Shown here: piece by piece, positions 36,601 to 49,061 of the stretch
Position numbering within the stretch: the first letter of the stretch is position 1
Layout of the letters: every line of letters starts with the position of its first letter
Assembly: GCF_040581485.1 (NCBI RefSeq)
Contig: NC_090129.1
Span: 27,990,764-28,054,763 of the forward strand
Reading direction: 5' to 3'
From: Linepithema humile
Lineage: Eukaryota > Arthropoda > Insecta > Hymenoptera > Formicidae
Length of the DNA: 64,000 bases
Position numbers and translations under genes: made by a program
Notes under the pieces: model-generated
What the model was told of the DNA's origin: nothing
The model's database searches: none
Seen by the model: only the letters and a program-made list of their open reading frames with translations

Positions 36601-39600
36601 TGGCCGGTGAGATCAATAGCAGTGATGAAATCTCGGAAGTTTCAACGATGAAAATAAGATGGTTATCGCAAGATTTTCGATCTACAAATCTTTGTTTAAA
36701 TTTCACTTAAAACTTCCGGAACAAAGTTATCGGAGATTCTTCATTTCGTCATCGATGTAGTAATTAAATATTCATTGCGTGTTAATTTTGCATAAATTAA
36801 AGCGTTGACGCAAAACAAGAGCATTAACATTGACGTATTTAGGCAGAAAAAATTCAAGAGCGTACAATATATAATTCATAACATCTTATGACTATAATTA
36901 TATAGTGAAAAAGACAGCTAGAAAAAACAAATTCTTAAACCTGCTAAGACGTCTACAAATTGAAGGCAAAGAGAAATATATTGCACTGCGCAAATTTTTT
37001 CAAAATCCTGTCGATCGCAATCACATTTGTAATCCGGCGCTTACGGAATAATGCAAATGACGAGTGCTGTGTGTGCAACGATTGATAAACGCGCAAGTTA
37101 TGTCAACGTTTCGCACGAGACCGACGGCTACAGATAAAGGAGTGACGTAGACCTGAACACGTGCGTGTTTATTGAATCTCATGCGGTTTTCCAGGGAAGA
37201 CTTTGATCAGAAGCTGATGACTAAGAGCAGTATTTTCATAACATTTAAGCGAATAAGCCGCCAACTTCGAAGCAACGTGATCAATTGAGGTTCAAGCACG
37301 ACCTCTTAGAATCCATCAGCCTTATTCCGAGCAAGACACGACACAGAGGCGTTTCTGCTCATCGTTTCGATCTCGAAAATTCGCAACACCCACGCGAACG
37401 TTCAAGCGATTCGCTAAAGATAATCGCGAGTTTCGTTTTCATCCTCGCGTGAAAACGTAAATGCGAAGACGTAAAGCGGATTCTAGCGTTAAATACCGTT
37501 ACGTGATTCTCTACCGAATGCATTTCGGAAAATGCTGTATTATTATTTTCATCGTTTAGTTTCACATTCAGAGAAAGCACACACACACACACACACACAC
37601 ACACGCGCGCACGCACATCTCATTAATCTGATTCGCTCCGCAATCGAACTGTGACTGACTATTCGGAAAAAAGGCATAAAATTGAATGTAAATAAACCAC
37701 GGTTAACAACGGTTCCGGTATGTCCGATTTGCGTATAGGAAGCCTTATATACATTCACTGAAACATTTTATTCCGAGCGTGTCCGGAGAAAGCGCGCGGG
37801 GAGATCCGATAAAAGCGATCCTTTTCGCCGCAGGTGAAACGACGCAGCGTTCATTGGCGTAAAATTGATTGTAAAATTCTTTTCAGCTGCAACAAATTCT
37901 TGGGAATGAAAACCCGCTTCGCGAATGAAGATCGAAGAGGCGTGCAATTTAATTTCGCGTGGACTTTAGTTTAAATTCGTATTCATTAAAATATTCGCTG
38001 CTCAAATTTAAATATAATAAAAAGATGAAAAAAAAAACCTAGTGTCTATCCAAATTTTTTTAATTGAAGAGTAAGCGGATATTTCTATTTATCAAAAGTT
38101 GTATCTTGAAATTTCGTACCGAATCTTAACGATGGAAGACCAAGAATGAAAAAAACTGTTTCGAAAATTAATTCAGAGACACAGATCGCCTATGACCTGT
38201 GACGAACGTGCGAATATTGCGATCGAATTATTGCGAACGGAAAAATAGACGATCTGGAACGACGCGGAACAGGAAGCGACGGCGAGAGAGGGCCGTGGCG
38301 CGATCTGGTCGTCATGCCGTCACGCCGTCAAGCTATTAACACCGATACCGTCAGTGTTCGATGTTGTCCAATTAAAGGCAACACGCCGCGCGCGGCCGCT
38401 CGTCGATGTTTCCCTCCCGCGCGCGCCACTGCAACTCGCCCGGCGTCGGCTTACGCACTCTTCGGGCAGATTTCGAGAAAATGCGCGTATCGCGGAACGC
38501 CGCGTAACTTTCCACGAGAAAACAACGTTGGCATCGCATGACGAGACCAAATGTCGCGTGCATTGCGCAGTCGGATGATGAATAACGTTATATGGATGTA
38601 GGGTAAACGGTGCAATAACGGGGCCCCCCCTTAAGCGAGTCCAAGTAAATTATTATTATCCGAGACGAAGACTGACATTATTCTCGAGCAACAACTTTCG
38701 TATGTCACCGCTACGTTTAATTACCGCGCCAATCGTACGTACTTGCGTATTGATATTTTTCCTACACTTATTTTCGTTTTATTAATGTTTGACGACACAT
38801 CCAAGCGTTCTAAATATATCAATTAAAGACACAAGTGTGAGCATTAAAAGTTATTCAAAATTAAAACCAGATAAGAATTATAATAGACATTTGGGTGACT
38901 TGGCTACTTTGAATGTAACGATGCGAATGTAAAACGTCAAGTGATATATTGATCCAAGTATATTATATAATAAAGTACAATAAATAATAAAGTTTCCTTG
39001 TGCCATTTGTAACATTTTTTAGCGATACAATGTAATGTAATATCTTGTAGTATAAAAAAGGTTATAAATGTAAATATTAAAAATATCGGTTAAAATTTTC
39101 AAACTTTTTTCATTCATGTAGAAAAAAAAACGAAAATGATGTTTCTCACGAACGGAAACATAAATATATTTGCATCGATTTCTTACTGTTGACGGTAATA
39201 ATAAAAGATGACAATGGTAATTTATCATCTTCAATAAACAGCATTCCGCGGCGAGCAGAGGAAAGACACTTTCAGTAAAATACAATCGCGCAAATATACA
39301 TTTCACAGCAACGTGAAATTGCCATACGCATAAAAATTAATTAGTTAACAATATCTGTAATAATATGTGCACAGTAATAACGCGAAAATACACCGCGGAG
39401 TTTTAAAATTATATTTACGGATGTGCCGTATTCTCTTAAGGTGCGAACCTCGCAATTATGCAGTACGTAACGTTCAAGGAAGGTCGCCGAGGGTTTTAAG
39501 AGCGTAGCAATTTAATATAGCAAAACCTCGAAGTTTATAACTTTAACGACGTACGTGACCACACGCGCATTCATGTTTTTTTCCAACGTCGACATTTATC

Positions 39601-42600
39601 ACGAGCTTCTTACGAGCACTTCCTGGCTTTTGCATTTTCCGCGGAATAAAATGTATCCTCGGGCGTAAATTTAGATGGAAAGAAAAAAACGTTTCCGACA
39701 AACTAGCTTCGCATTATTTTTCCCCATGCAAAATCTCGAAGCTTGCAACATCTTACGAGACCGCGCGAGCTTTCTTTTCATCGTTGACGTTTCTCCCGAG
39801 CTTTCTGCGAACATTTTTTTTTATTTTCACGTGGATTACAATTTTACGGAACGGAAACTTGTTGTTGAAAGTCATTTTAGATTAAAAAGCGCTTACAACG
39901 CTTACATCTAGTCCAGTTTTTCCCTATTTTTTCTAGCGCGAGCTAAAATTTTATCTACATATTCACTCCATTTTCAAATAAATAAGAGCAACGATATCAT
40001 TCTTACCACAACGTGTTTTATCACTCGAGATGTATTAATCACACAAGATGTTATCCGCATTTATGTTCCCGTCTTTACAACATGTATTTTGCATTCATAA
40101 TATTGCTGTTAATTATGTTACTAATAGTGAATTAATGTTTCTTTTTATCACCAGTTCCAGGAAGATCGAACAATTATTTTTTGCCATCTTCCTTATCGCG
40201 TACAAACAAGAACTGACGCCTTCGCATAAAATACATATTCTTCAGATAATTACGTGTATAAGTATAATAAAACAGTGCAAAATACATACCAATAATAAGT
40301 ACTCTTACGTGAGAATTTATAATTAAAACCGGTTCATTTTTTCAACAATTCATAATGTGTTAATAAATTGAAATTTCAATGTTAAGTTTAGATGATAATC
40401 AAGACTCACGCACGCGCTCGAATATATATTCATATTTGGAAATATCTGTTCGTGAATCACTTATTGATAATTATTTAAAAATTTTGAAGCGCCTTTAAAT
40501 TAAACTTCGTTCAGCATTTAAATAAAAGTTCAGAGTTTGAATCTATTTGCAGCTTTAAAACAAGCCGGACGCTTAAATTTCCATAAAACATTCGTCGAAA
40601 TAACTAACGCAACCAACTTCGTTCTAGATGACGCTCCACAATTTCATAACGTTCCCAGCTAACGGCGGACAATAAAAGCGAGGAATGCATAATTACTGAA
40701 AAGTGAAACACGTCTTGAAGTTTCTAGAATTTAACACGATCGTGAGTGAAAAACAATACCGGCTTCGCGCTTTCCTGGTGTAATTTACAGCTTATCAGAC
40801 ACGTAGGATTGCATAACTTGCGATGGTACACTGCGAGAGACTGTCCATCACTTTTCAGCGTCGTGATTAACTGCAAACTAAATGTGTAATTTACAGCTTT
40901 GCGTAAATCACGTGATTGCAAATACATCGGCGATTCGCGTTGCTCGCCGAGAGATAAATTCGACTCGACGGAGATGTATTAACGGAAATCAGAAATAAAC
41001 ACCGTGAGCAATAATTTTCAGCGCTAAGTCACTTGCGACCTTGATCTTTGTAAATTTTTAAAATTACCGATTCCAATTTACCTTTCGATTATTCACTTCC
41101 TGATCGTGAGCATTCTTCTCTACTTGTCAGAATTGAAAAAAAAATATGAATTACAAATCATTTAATGTTTATTTTTATCGCGTTTTTTTCTTCGAACACA
41201 TCTCAAGTTATGATTTATATCGATTGCTATTTAAATAAAATAGTATTAGAGAGAAGAATACAAATTGCAAGAACTCTGTTCTAATTTTCTATATATTTTG
41301 ATTCTGAATATTATTTATAATCTGACAAAATAAATATAATGGCAGGAAGATCGACAAGCCAGTTTTGTGCCTGCAAGTCTACAAGTGTTTTTTTGTTATT
41401 GTTTTTTTTTTTTTGTTATCTAGTGATAAATGAGACGGTCCCAAAAATTCGCAAAAAATTCCTGACGGCTATAATAACGGTTATAGTTCTGCATACAGAC
41501 GCGTCATAAAAAATTCAGATATTTCTCTTAACGAATGCTAAAAAGAAATGCGTAATTGTCGCCTTTTAGTGTGCTTTCTTTACCGCCTTAAATTGCACCT
41601 TTTCTCGGCTCTATGCAAACTAAAGAGACGTGAAGGACAAAAAGGGCTACGACCCTATTCTTCTAGAAGACGTCGCGAAGGTCGACGGGGACAAGCTCGG
41701 ATAGTAAAACTGGAAACCGTCGCGCGAATTCGATGAAGGACCGGCGACGAATACACACAGGTCTTTTTGTAACACATTTCTTTTATTTCTCGACCTCGAA
41801 CGGGACCGTTAATGCTCCGGAGTTAAATCATAACTATGTACACGCGCGTGTATCACTCAGGAAAGAGAAACGGCATTCTGGAATAGTAAGTGGATTTTTT
41901 TTTATTATATATTAACCTTTAAAGTAATCGTGTATTTCTTATCGCTCTTTTGAATTTCAAATTAAACCCAGATCTTTTTTAAAATCTTTATCGATAACTT
42001 TTGAATAAAAATTTATTCAGATTTGACGTGCGCAAGTTTGAACCGAAGTCAAAGAAGTGCGAAATGTATTTGTGCAGACTTTAACAGCGACAATGATATA
42101 CGCGATTTTATTGCAAAAATGACGATAGATACTTTCAATTTTTTTTTTTAATACAGTTAAAAAAATCTATATTTTATCTATTTATTGTGAGTCTTTGTTT
42201 AACAGTTGTTGTTATTGTGAGCCAATGTGTTTTATCAAATCTGATTCACTCGTTGCAACATATTTAGCTATATAATCTGATAAGACATGCAAGGCTGTTA
42301 TTTATAACAGCAGAGACGATCGAAGATTAATGAAAAACTTATTCTTGATCTTGATCACAAGTGTTATAAGAGATAAGTGTACAGGCCGTACATGCGCATT
42401 CGATATGCATCACGCTGATACGGCCGACTGATTTTCGACGGGAATTTCCGTCGATTTCGCTTTTATCCTCTCGCGCACTATCTCGCATTGATCAAAGGTA
42501 CAAATACAACGATTACACCGGTCGTGATAAAAAGTTGAGGCTATTTATAATCAGTTCGCGCCAGTAATTTGACGCTAACAATAAGGATGATCGCGTCATC

Positions 42601-45600
42601 TTCGCGTTTGTCACATCTCTTCTATTTTAAGAAAAAAAATGCGATTCGCGCGCGCCACGGAAATCGGCAAGGAATTATTATAATCAGAAGTGCAAATTTG
42701 CAATAAATAATATTGTAATTCCAGAGCAACTGGAAGAGTTTTTTTTTATTCGAAAACACCTTTATATGTTTCCGAATAAAACACTTTTTAACGTTTCGCA
42801 TGTCCGTTTAAAAATTAAACACTTTTGAGCGTTTCAAAAATGAAGACAAGAAATAAAACACTTTAATGTTTTAAATTTAAACACTTTCTTTTATGAGTGT
42901 ACGTATCAATGTCTTTGTTAATTAGGTTAATAGGTTCGTTAATTAAGAGGATGTATCCATCTTATTTCTTCCGACTTGATGCTAAATGTAACCGAGGCCA
43001 GCTTCCGGTAACATGATTTAAACGCGGCCGCTGAATATATGGGCCGTAATGCGCGGTCGCCAATCCAAGTGCGCACATTACACGCACGAAATTATCTCGA
43101 GGACAATCGCGAGTTAATTAAATCGCCGAATAGGCGATTAACGAATAAGCCGCAATAATGATGTTGCCGGCAACGATGAAAACCGACCCAGGCGGAGGAG
43201 AGAAAGTCCGGGGGGCCGTGTGTATACGCCTATGTCCGGTCGTTGCACCGCATGATACCTTCTCTTTTTTTTTTTTTTTTAACAACGCAGAATGATGGCC
43301 ATTAGATGTCAGAATAGAATTTTACCGCGCCGCTTTTCGCGAGTTTATTGCGGCATCGCACTTCGCACGATCGTATTTCGATGATCAATCGTTTTTTCAT
43401 TCGCGTCTACAGCAATCCGGAAGCGTCGTTTTACACACAACGAGGTCAAAAGTGACTCAGAAGAGAACTCGAGGTGCGTTAGCCGTCATGGAAGTTGCGC
43501 TTTCGGAAATAGCACTTTTCGACCTGCAAATTTTTCGGTAAACATGAAAACCGGTTTTCGTTTAGCAAACGTCTACTGTAGTAAAACTTGTTCCTGCGAT
43601 ATCTTCTCAAGTTTTAAAATTAGATTTGAAATTCCAGCTGAAATACTTTTGACTTGCATTTATTTAGGACAATCAACGAAACGCACCGGACGAAAATAAG
43701 CAACGCAAAATCTTATTTTTCAAATAATTTCCATATCGAATATCATTTATACTTCAGAGACAAAACTAATAATTATTGAATGGATCAGTAATATTTTCAC
43801 CTACTTTTCTGATATCAGAGGTGAATAAATCAAGTCGTTAAACTTTCAAGTTATATGAGCTTCGAAAAAAAATCTTTCAAGATCGATTGAAGTACCGAAA
43901 CACTTCAAAGATGTTTGATGAAAAAAAAAAAAAAAAATTATTTCTTCAAGATGTCGCGATCGACTGCGAACTGTTTAACCTTTTGACTGCGAGAGGCGTA
44001 TATGTACGCCCAGTAAAGTTTGCTCAGTACAACACATTCACTGTTTTAAACTAATATAGTATTAGACATGTTTACAAGTCACATAGCAACCGATCAAATA
44101 TTTTTTTATTAGAGTCCGCTGCAGCCAAAGAGTTAAAGATCGATCGATCGACCGTTTGCCGACCTTTGGAATCGACGACGTTACCAAAGTTTGACTTGCA
44201 TCATTGCGAAAACAAAACTCCCGGCGAAGAATCGCGCGGAGGGACGATTTAACGCTGAGAGGGGTGAGTCCCGTGCGCGATAAACGGCCAATACAGAAAT
44301 TACGACCTTGCTGCTTGCTGATGCACCGGCCGCAAGAAGTACCGCGCACTTCCGGTTGATCATTCACTCGCCAAGGCTGCGCGATTGAGAATGTGCGCGC
44401 GTACGCGACATATATCTATCGTTCTTAATTGCCGCTTATCTGCCGCGTAATTATCAATGACGAATATGTCGGAATGAAATCTCCAATTTTTCTATCGTCC
44501 GATCGATATCTCGGCCGTGCGCGATCGCCGCTACTGATATAAAATATCAATGGCTATTTTTTTGCACGCACTAATATGGCTCGCGATTTACATAAATGTT
44601 GCAAATAAATAAACTTCCACAATAAATTTTACGATCCGGTTTAATACGATTACTTCAGTGTAATAAACTTGAGAAATTTATAGTTCAATTAATTTCGCAA
44701 TCTTGTTATGATTAATGAAAAAAATCATTTTACCGTATTAATCCGTGGATGTGTTATTTATGAAATAGATGATAATCGGTTCAATTTCAATATAATTATT
44801 CGAATAACGATATATTTACGTGCGTGTGAGCTTGTGCCTTCGAATAACCGCGTGTGCGCACCGCTGTTGGCGGTTTGACAAAATTAATTGAAATGTGTAT
44901 ATTAATTCCGTCATCTTAATAGCTTATTTGAATACACGTATTAAAGTAATGCATCAAACAAGTTCAATATTTTTGATATCCGCATATTTTAACTATCCGC
45001 TCGTAACCTTTTCAATAATCATGCTATGCGTTGACAAAAGACTTTTGTTTCTTTCTTTTACAAATATAATATCCATAAATATTTCAAAAGAACATTAAGA
45101 TAAATTTAAATAGCGGCTCTATAATCGTTGCGAAATTGAGCCTAATCTTTTACTGCGCCATAAAATCGGAAAGTGTAGTGTGATTTAAACTTTGAAGAAA
45201 TAAAATTTATTATCGGGGCGTGAAAAATCAACACGGAACAATGATACAAATGCGGAAAAATTTTCGGCTAAACCCTTTTCAATCTGCTAAAAGTTGAATT
45301 TTTTAAAAGTTTTTTCCCGTCAGTTTATTGAAAAATTTCGAAATTCGAATAAAAAGCATTCGCAAAATCTCACAGCGACAATTGCAAATTGATAAGACGA
45401 AAGTTTTCACTCACCCTTGGCCCAGCCGGTGAGTACGTTGCCGAGATACGCGACCTTGTAGGAGGGATCGTACTCGGTTATCGACACGTTGCCGCGGTGC
45501 CTCTTCCAGAGCCGGCCTAGTCCTCTCTTCAGGGACTTGAGTGTCTTCTGGCCGAACTCTTTGCCCGCGCCGATGGGTTGCGCCGTGCCATCGCTCTCGT

Positions 45601-45685
45601 CGATGGGGTCCGCGACGACGTCGCCCATCGTCTTCATCCTCGCGCTTCTCTCGCCCACGTGGAATTCCTGGCCGACTTTTCGCAT
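29671..45685 (-). CDS. FAM43A: FAM43 family protein (PTB/PID domain), four coding exons
   Basis: Coding exons 45685-45415, 35402-35039, 31445-31078 and 30605-29671 (271, 364, 368 and 935 nt) join in matching phases (1, 2, 1) to 1938 nt, 645 residues plus stop. Residues about 68-205 form the phosphotyrosine-binding-like domain of FAM43 (SITEYDPSYKVAYLGN 68-83, HRVTYC, LFVWVYRHE 154-162, LRCHAALCSK 170-179). The family signature RKLLL...PPLERSKSAPKL follows (228-252), then the Ser-rich, Glu-rich (392-406) and highly charged C-terminal half. PTB domains bind peptide motifs, so an adaptor role is likely; no function is shown by the sequence. The start is the first ATG after an in-frame TGA (45737-45739); a second Met at residue 17 has a better context. 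Human FAM43A is about 420 residues, so the extra length lies mostly in the C-terminal half. Orthology to FAM43A rather than FAM43B is not resolved. Confidence 0.93.
31078..31445 (-). CDS. FAM43A: FAM43 gene coding exon 3
   Basis: Residues 212-335. The acceptor is GATACAG|G at 31446/31445, preceded by a TG repeat. The donor is CAGA|GTGAGT at 31078/31077. It encodes the family motif LERSKSAPKLSAIEED (243 onward), a predicted helical Glu/Leu-rich segment (EEIEQQRLLEELRSLE) and a Ser/Thr/Glu-rich tail. Confidence 0.94.
31452..31469. repeat. (CA)9 / (TG)9 repeat at a splice acceptor
   Basis: On the minus strand a TG run ends about 6 nt before the AG of the exon 3 acceptor, in the place usually taken by a polypyrimidine tract. 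Confidence 0.95.
33262..33848. mobile_element. Candidate inverted-repeat element in intron 2
   Basis: CCTAGACAGCA at 33262-33272 is matched inverted by TGCTGTCTGGG at 33838-33848 (10 of 11). The 0.59-kb interior repeats GAGTTC/GAACTC and AAGAGCTC-type words in both orientations, as in subterminal repeats of non-autonomous DNA transposons. No clear target duplication and no coding frame. Confidence 0.45.
33961..35038. repeat. Three tandem units of about 360 bp
   Basis: Units at 33961-34326, 34327-34690 and 34691-35038. Shared landmarks in each are ATCATTAGAAT..TTTTGAG, GGATCTATTTTTATTTATTT, GACGTCT.GA.ATCAG, TTTCAATTTTATT, CCAACAA.C.AATACATTG, and an end GCATTGACATTC. The third unit is the most diverged and abuts the exon 2 donor. 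The other two carry CCCGC where the functional unit has TCAC, so their donor-equivalent positions lack GT. Confidence 0.9.
35039..35402 (-). CDS. FAM43A: FAM43 gene coding exon 2 (core of PTB domain)
   Basis: Residues 91-212. The acceptor CTTTCCGCAG|G lies at 35403/35402 and the donor GCCAG|GTGAGAA at 35039/35038. It carries the most conserved family block, including VTYC, VWVYRHE and RCHAALCSK, and the terminal helix QQALLEFRRDK. GC-rich coding DNA here stands between very AT-rich intron sequence on the donor side and GC-moderate sequence on the acceptor side. Confidence 0.95.
35906..35932. repeat. GA-rich microsatellite
   Basis: GA run with one GC interruption inside intron 1 of the FAM43 gene. 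Confidence 0.9.
36045..36065. repeat. Poly-A run of 21
   Basis: Uninterrupted A21 in a GC-richer context of intron 1. No adjacent retroposed sequence was recognised. Confidence 0.95.
37578..37604. repeat. (CA)13 microsatellite
   Basis: Perfect CA run passing into CGCGCGCACGCAC, an alternating purine-pyrimidine tract in intron 1 of the FAM43 gene. Confidence 0.95.
38230..38640. promoter_or_regulatory. CpG-rich island inside FAM43 intron 1
   Basis: Short GC-rich block with many CpGs (CCGCGCGCGGCCG near 38390) flanked by AT-rich intron. Frames of about 75 codons are open on both strands with no domain. An intronic enhancer or alternative promoter is possible. Confidence 0.2.
42754..42887. repeat. 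Spaced AAACACTTT repeats
   Basis: AAACACCTTT at 42754, then AAACACTTT at 42778, 42817, 42856 and 42879, giving spacings of 24, 39, 39 and 23. The array ends in TTTTATGAGTGT. It looks like a subterminal array of a small non-autonomous element of which one end is lost. Confidence 0.55.
45415..45685 (-). CDS. FAM43A: FAM43 gene coding exon 1
   Basis: Encodes residues 1-90 and the first base of codon 91. It contains a basic stretch (KSLKRGLGRLWKRHRG, about 51-65) and the first PTB strand, SITEYDPSYKVAYLGN. The donor is AAGG|GTGAGT, a near-consensus site, at 45415/45414. An in-frame stop 18 codons upstream of the ATG argues against a missed longer N-terminus unless it is added by splicing. Confidence 0.92.
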
Positions 45686-45739
45686 CGGCTTCGAACGCTG
45701 GCGCTCGACAAAAAGCTTTATCCCTTCGCGGCCGAATCA

Positions 45740-46110
45740 CCGTGCCACATCGTGCGTGCGTCACTTCGCCGCAGCTGATTCGCGGGAACGGCGGATATCG
45801 GCGAATCGGGATCGAGAGTCCCTTCAGGTGGGAAAGGCGAGCTGTCTCGAGTATCGGCGCGATTGCTGGCGATTGTGAAACTCGAATGAACCGTCAGCGC
45901 TAAGTGACCGCTGCGTAAGCGATTGTCGATCGCTCAGACTCTAGTCGTTCGCCGACTTCAAGGCCGTTCTCTCTATCATTGTGCGCGCGCGCGCGCGCGC
46001 GCGGAAAGGTCGCGGCTTCGTTAGTGCCGCGAGACCTCCCGTGTCATCTCCTCTTCTTCCGCGAGCGCCGCCGCGCGTTTTTCTTGCCTGCCGGCGGAAT
46101 TCGCAGCGTA
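45740..46110 (-). promoter_or_regulatory. FAM43A: Probable promoter and 5' UTR region of the FAM43 gene
   Basis: CpG-rich DNA just upstream of the start codon on the minus strand, including an alternating GC tract (45981-46003). The composition drops to AT-rich by 46.2 kb. No TATA box was singled out. Placement rests on position and composition only. Confidence 0.35.
45981..46003. repeat. Alternating (GC)n tract
   Basis: About eleven GC/GT alternating steps, Z-DNA-prone, roughly 300 bp upstream of the FAM43 start codon. Confidence 0.95.
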
Positions 46111-48223
46111 TCTCTGAAACAGAACGGACGATCTTGTTCAATGCGTGGTCGACTTTCGCCGTGGCGCGGCTGATCGATTTAATGCAATGTTATTCTATCG
46201 GACATAATCGAGGCGCGCAAAATCATTCGCAAACATAAATTTAATTTAATTGAGATCCCGACCGAACTCGCACAGTTCGGTGTTCTTCAATGATAAATTT
46301 TCTGAACAGTCATAGGTTAATTGATAGCTTGATTTTCGAAAGAACTTTCGATTAGAGTTGTAGCCTGAAAAGATATTAATTAAGAAACTGTTTTTCTTAT
46401 CTGCTCCTTTTGATTTTGTCCTTTTGATTTTGGACATAGATAAACTAGCTTACAATTAGTGTGGAATCATCAATCAGGATTAATTGTAAGAAATTTTACG
46501 CAGATGATTATTGACACAAATTTAAAGGTCTATGTCGAAATCGCTAAAAGATCCTAATATTAAAGTTTAATGACTATATTTTTTTTCTCCGTGGAATTTG
46601 TTGTGTAAAATTTCTTCATTCGTTATTTATCCTTGGCTCGCAACGGCGTCTTAAAAAGTATTTGAAAAGCAAGGTCGAATACACAAATACGATCGAAGAA
46701 TTATGGCATTTACAGTGCTATACAGAGATAAAAACCGCAGCTTGATTTCTTCGATTATCGCGTGTTCATCGAAGAACCAATTCTACGTAAAAATTTTTTT
46801 CCTAAAAAAAAACTTAAATTAAAAATTTGCCTAACTCTAAATGTATAAATAGCAAATATATTTCAACTAATTAAATAAATATATAATAAAAAGTAAAAAA
46901 ATGTAGCTCCAGAATTGAGTACATCAGAAAAGCTGTGTTATTTGTTCGCTCTAAATGTGTCGCTAATGAAAAATACAGGCGAAGGAAATCGATAAGATCC
47001 ATAACACGTGGAATATTTCAACAAACAAAAAAAAACCAGTCAGCAACTATTTTACATCAAAATTTTTATCGCATTTACAAACACGATTCTTTTTAAAAAA
47101 AAGCTATTTAATTTTATCTGAAAATTTTTATTCTTAAAATATTTTATTCTTATAAAAACTTGCTAAGTAATTATAAAATCTAATGATTTTTATATACAGA
47201 TAATTGGCGCTCTGATCAATATTAAATAATTTTTTTTGCGGCATGTTCTGCGTAACATTTAAGTGCGAAATAAACACGAAACAAAATTACCATTCTTGTA
47301 AAAACTTTACGCAAAACGTGAAAAATTTATCTTCACAAAGCGGACTGGCGTAGAGAATCTGCATTGATAAGAATTTAAACAAGGACGGAAAGCAAGCTTA
47401 CGGTTTGATGCATTTGTAGTACACGATTGTTGCGTATTACGCACGTTTTAAGGCCGTAGTACGCGAGACGTGCGAGTACACGTTCGTCCGGTCAATTTAT
47501 CTCGCCGGAAATTACGGTTTTCACCGGAAATCTTACGACTGCAGCGATTGGTTTCTCAATCTTTATTAAAATCCGGTCAATATTTTATTTACCTGTTTTA
47601 CTTGTCACCAGTTTTATAACTAGCATTTATAAAAACATGATTTAATGCGCAATAGTAAATTTTCCAAATATACTTGTCATTATTTTGTTCGAAATCATAT
47701 TATGCGCAATAATGAATCTTCTTACGATGAATTAATTGTAAAATATTTTAAAAATAATCATACGACAATTCTTACGAATACTGCTTTTAAACGCATTTGA
47801 ACGAACAATGCTAAAATAGGTGTTGAAAAGATTGCTTACAAAATTAACTACAAATTCTACTTTTTGCAGAAAAGCATTTTGCGAGCTGTCGAAGCATAAC
47901 GATCGGTTGTCACGTTGCGAAAGAACATAGGAAAAACGTTTCCGGACCGGCATTTTTGCTTTTTCTAATACGTTTTTCCAATTCTAAAACCGTCTATCAT
48001 TATTCGTTGAATAACCTATATTACCGCGGTGCTGCCATGTTGTTTACGAACATTTTCTTATAATTGAAACATGTGCGTCCAGCGTGGATAATTGCCTTCA
48101 TATAACTTGCATAGTTATGTGGCAGGTGGACTTCTGTTGTTACGTTTGGACGTGACTTGCTGCGCTTCTTGCAAAATAATGCAGAAGATAAAAATTATAA
48201 CAATGCTGTCGTAACGAGCGTGT

Positions 48224-48227
<4 letters not shown>

Positions 48228-48257
<30 letters not shown>
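48228..48257. repeat. (CT)15 microsatellite
   Basis: Perfect CT run in AT-rich flanks. Confidence 0.95.
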
Positions 48258-48261
<4 letters not shown>

Positions 48262-49042
48262 ATTATAAAATGCTTACAAATATATATTTATAGATTTTAC
48301 TTAAATAGTAAAATATTATTAAATAAGAAATTATTCTTTGAATTTATTAACATATTTTTGGTGCATCTTACGCATATAACTTGACAATCAGATAACGAAT
48401 TCAGAATATACAACGACCGCACTTCTGCGCTATTTGAATTTTATCTCACTCGTGCTATCATCAACCTTGAATTTTAGCGAGAAAATTTATGACCCACGTG
48501 TGTTAAGCAAAACAATGCATGCTGCACGATTTTTTTCTTCCCAAGCGAAGCTTCGCAATTAGGAAGTATGCATCTGTAATACGTTTCCGCGAGCGTTTTA
48601 TAAGAATCACCTAACGACGCAGAGACACGGGCTCACGTCTGAAACGCAGAACGTTTCTTCGGCGCCAAATGCAAGAAAATGTGCGCAATTATTGCGCAAC
48701 TATTGCTATATTTGGTGGCTAATTCCGATCTTCAAAACGCACCGGCAAAGACACGTACGAAAGCAACAGCTGCGACTGTTGCGACGGCGTGAAAACAAGA
48801 TTGTTTAAGCTAGCTTATATTTTATTCAACGATTGCGTCAGTCGTGCTATAAATGTAATTAGGCAAAGAACAAGGCGACACAAGTTCTTCTCTGGAACTG
48901 CAAAGAAAAAAAAAATAAAAAAGATGAGCCAATATTGTTTCTTTCGCAATAACAAGACACATGCTCGTTTTTTTTAATTTTTTGGCTGCAAAACAAGATA
49001 AAAAAAAACTCTGATAATATAAAAACGCGACGAAAAAAAAAA

Positions 49043-49061
49043 AATATATATATATATATAT
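49043..49061. repeat. A-run followed by (TA)n
   Basis: A short poly-A run followed by a TA dinucleotide run, at the edge of the GC-richer island starting near 49.06 kb. Confidence 0.85.

Larger units (their letters stand above)
35403..45414 (-). other. FAM43A: FAM43 intron 1
   Basis: GT-AG intron of 10.0 kb separating the two halves of the PTB-coding region. It holds microsatellites (35906-35932, 37578-37604), a 21-A run (36045-36065), a GC-rich island (about 38230-38640) and a short-period repeat (42754-42887). No nested gene is supported. Open frames up to about 100 codons lack domains. Long first introns commonly hold enhancers, but no specific element can be named here. Confidence 0.8.

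Noticed and set aside
46449..46489. 10-bp inverted repeat CTTACAATTA / TAATTGTAAG
   Set aside because: Too short and AT-rich to separate from chance; no further arm extension.
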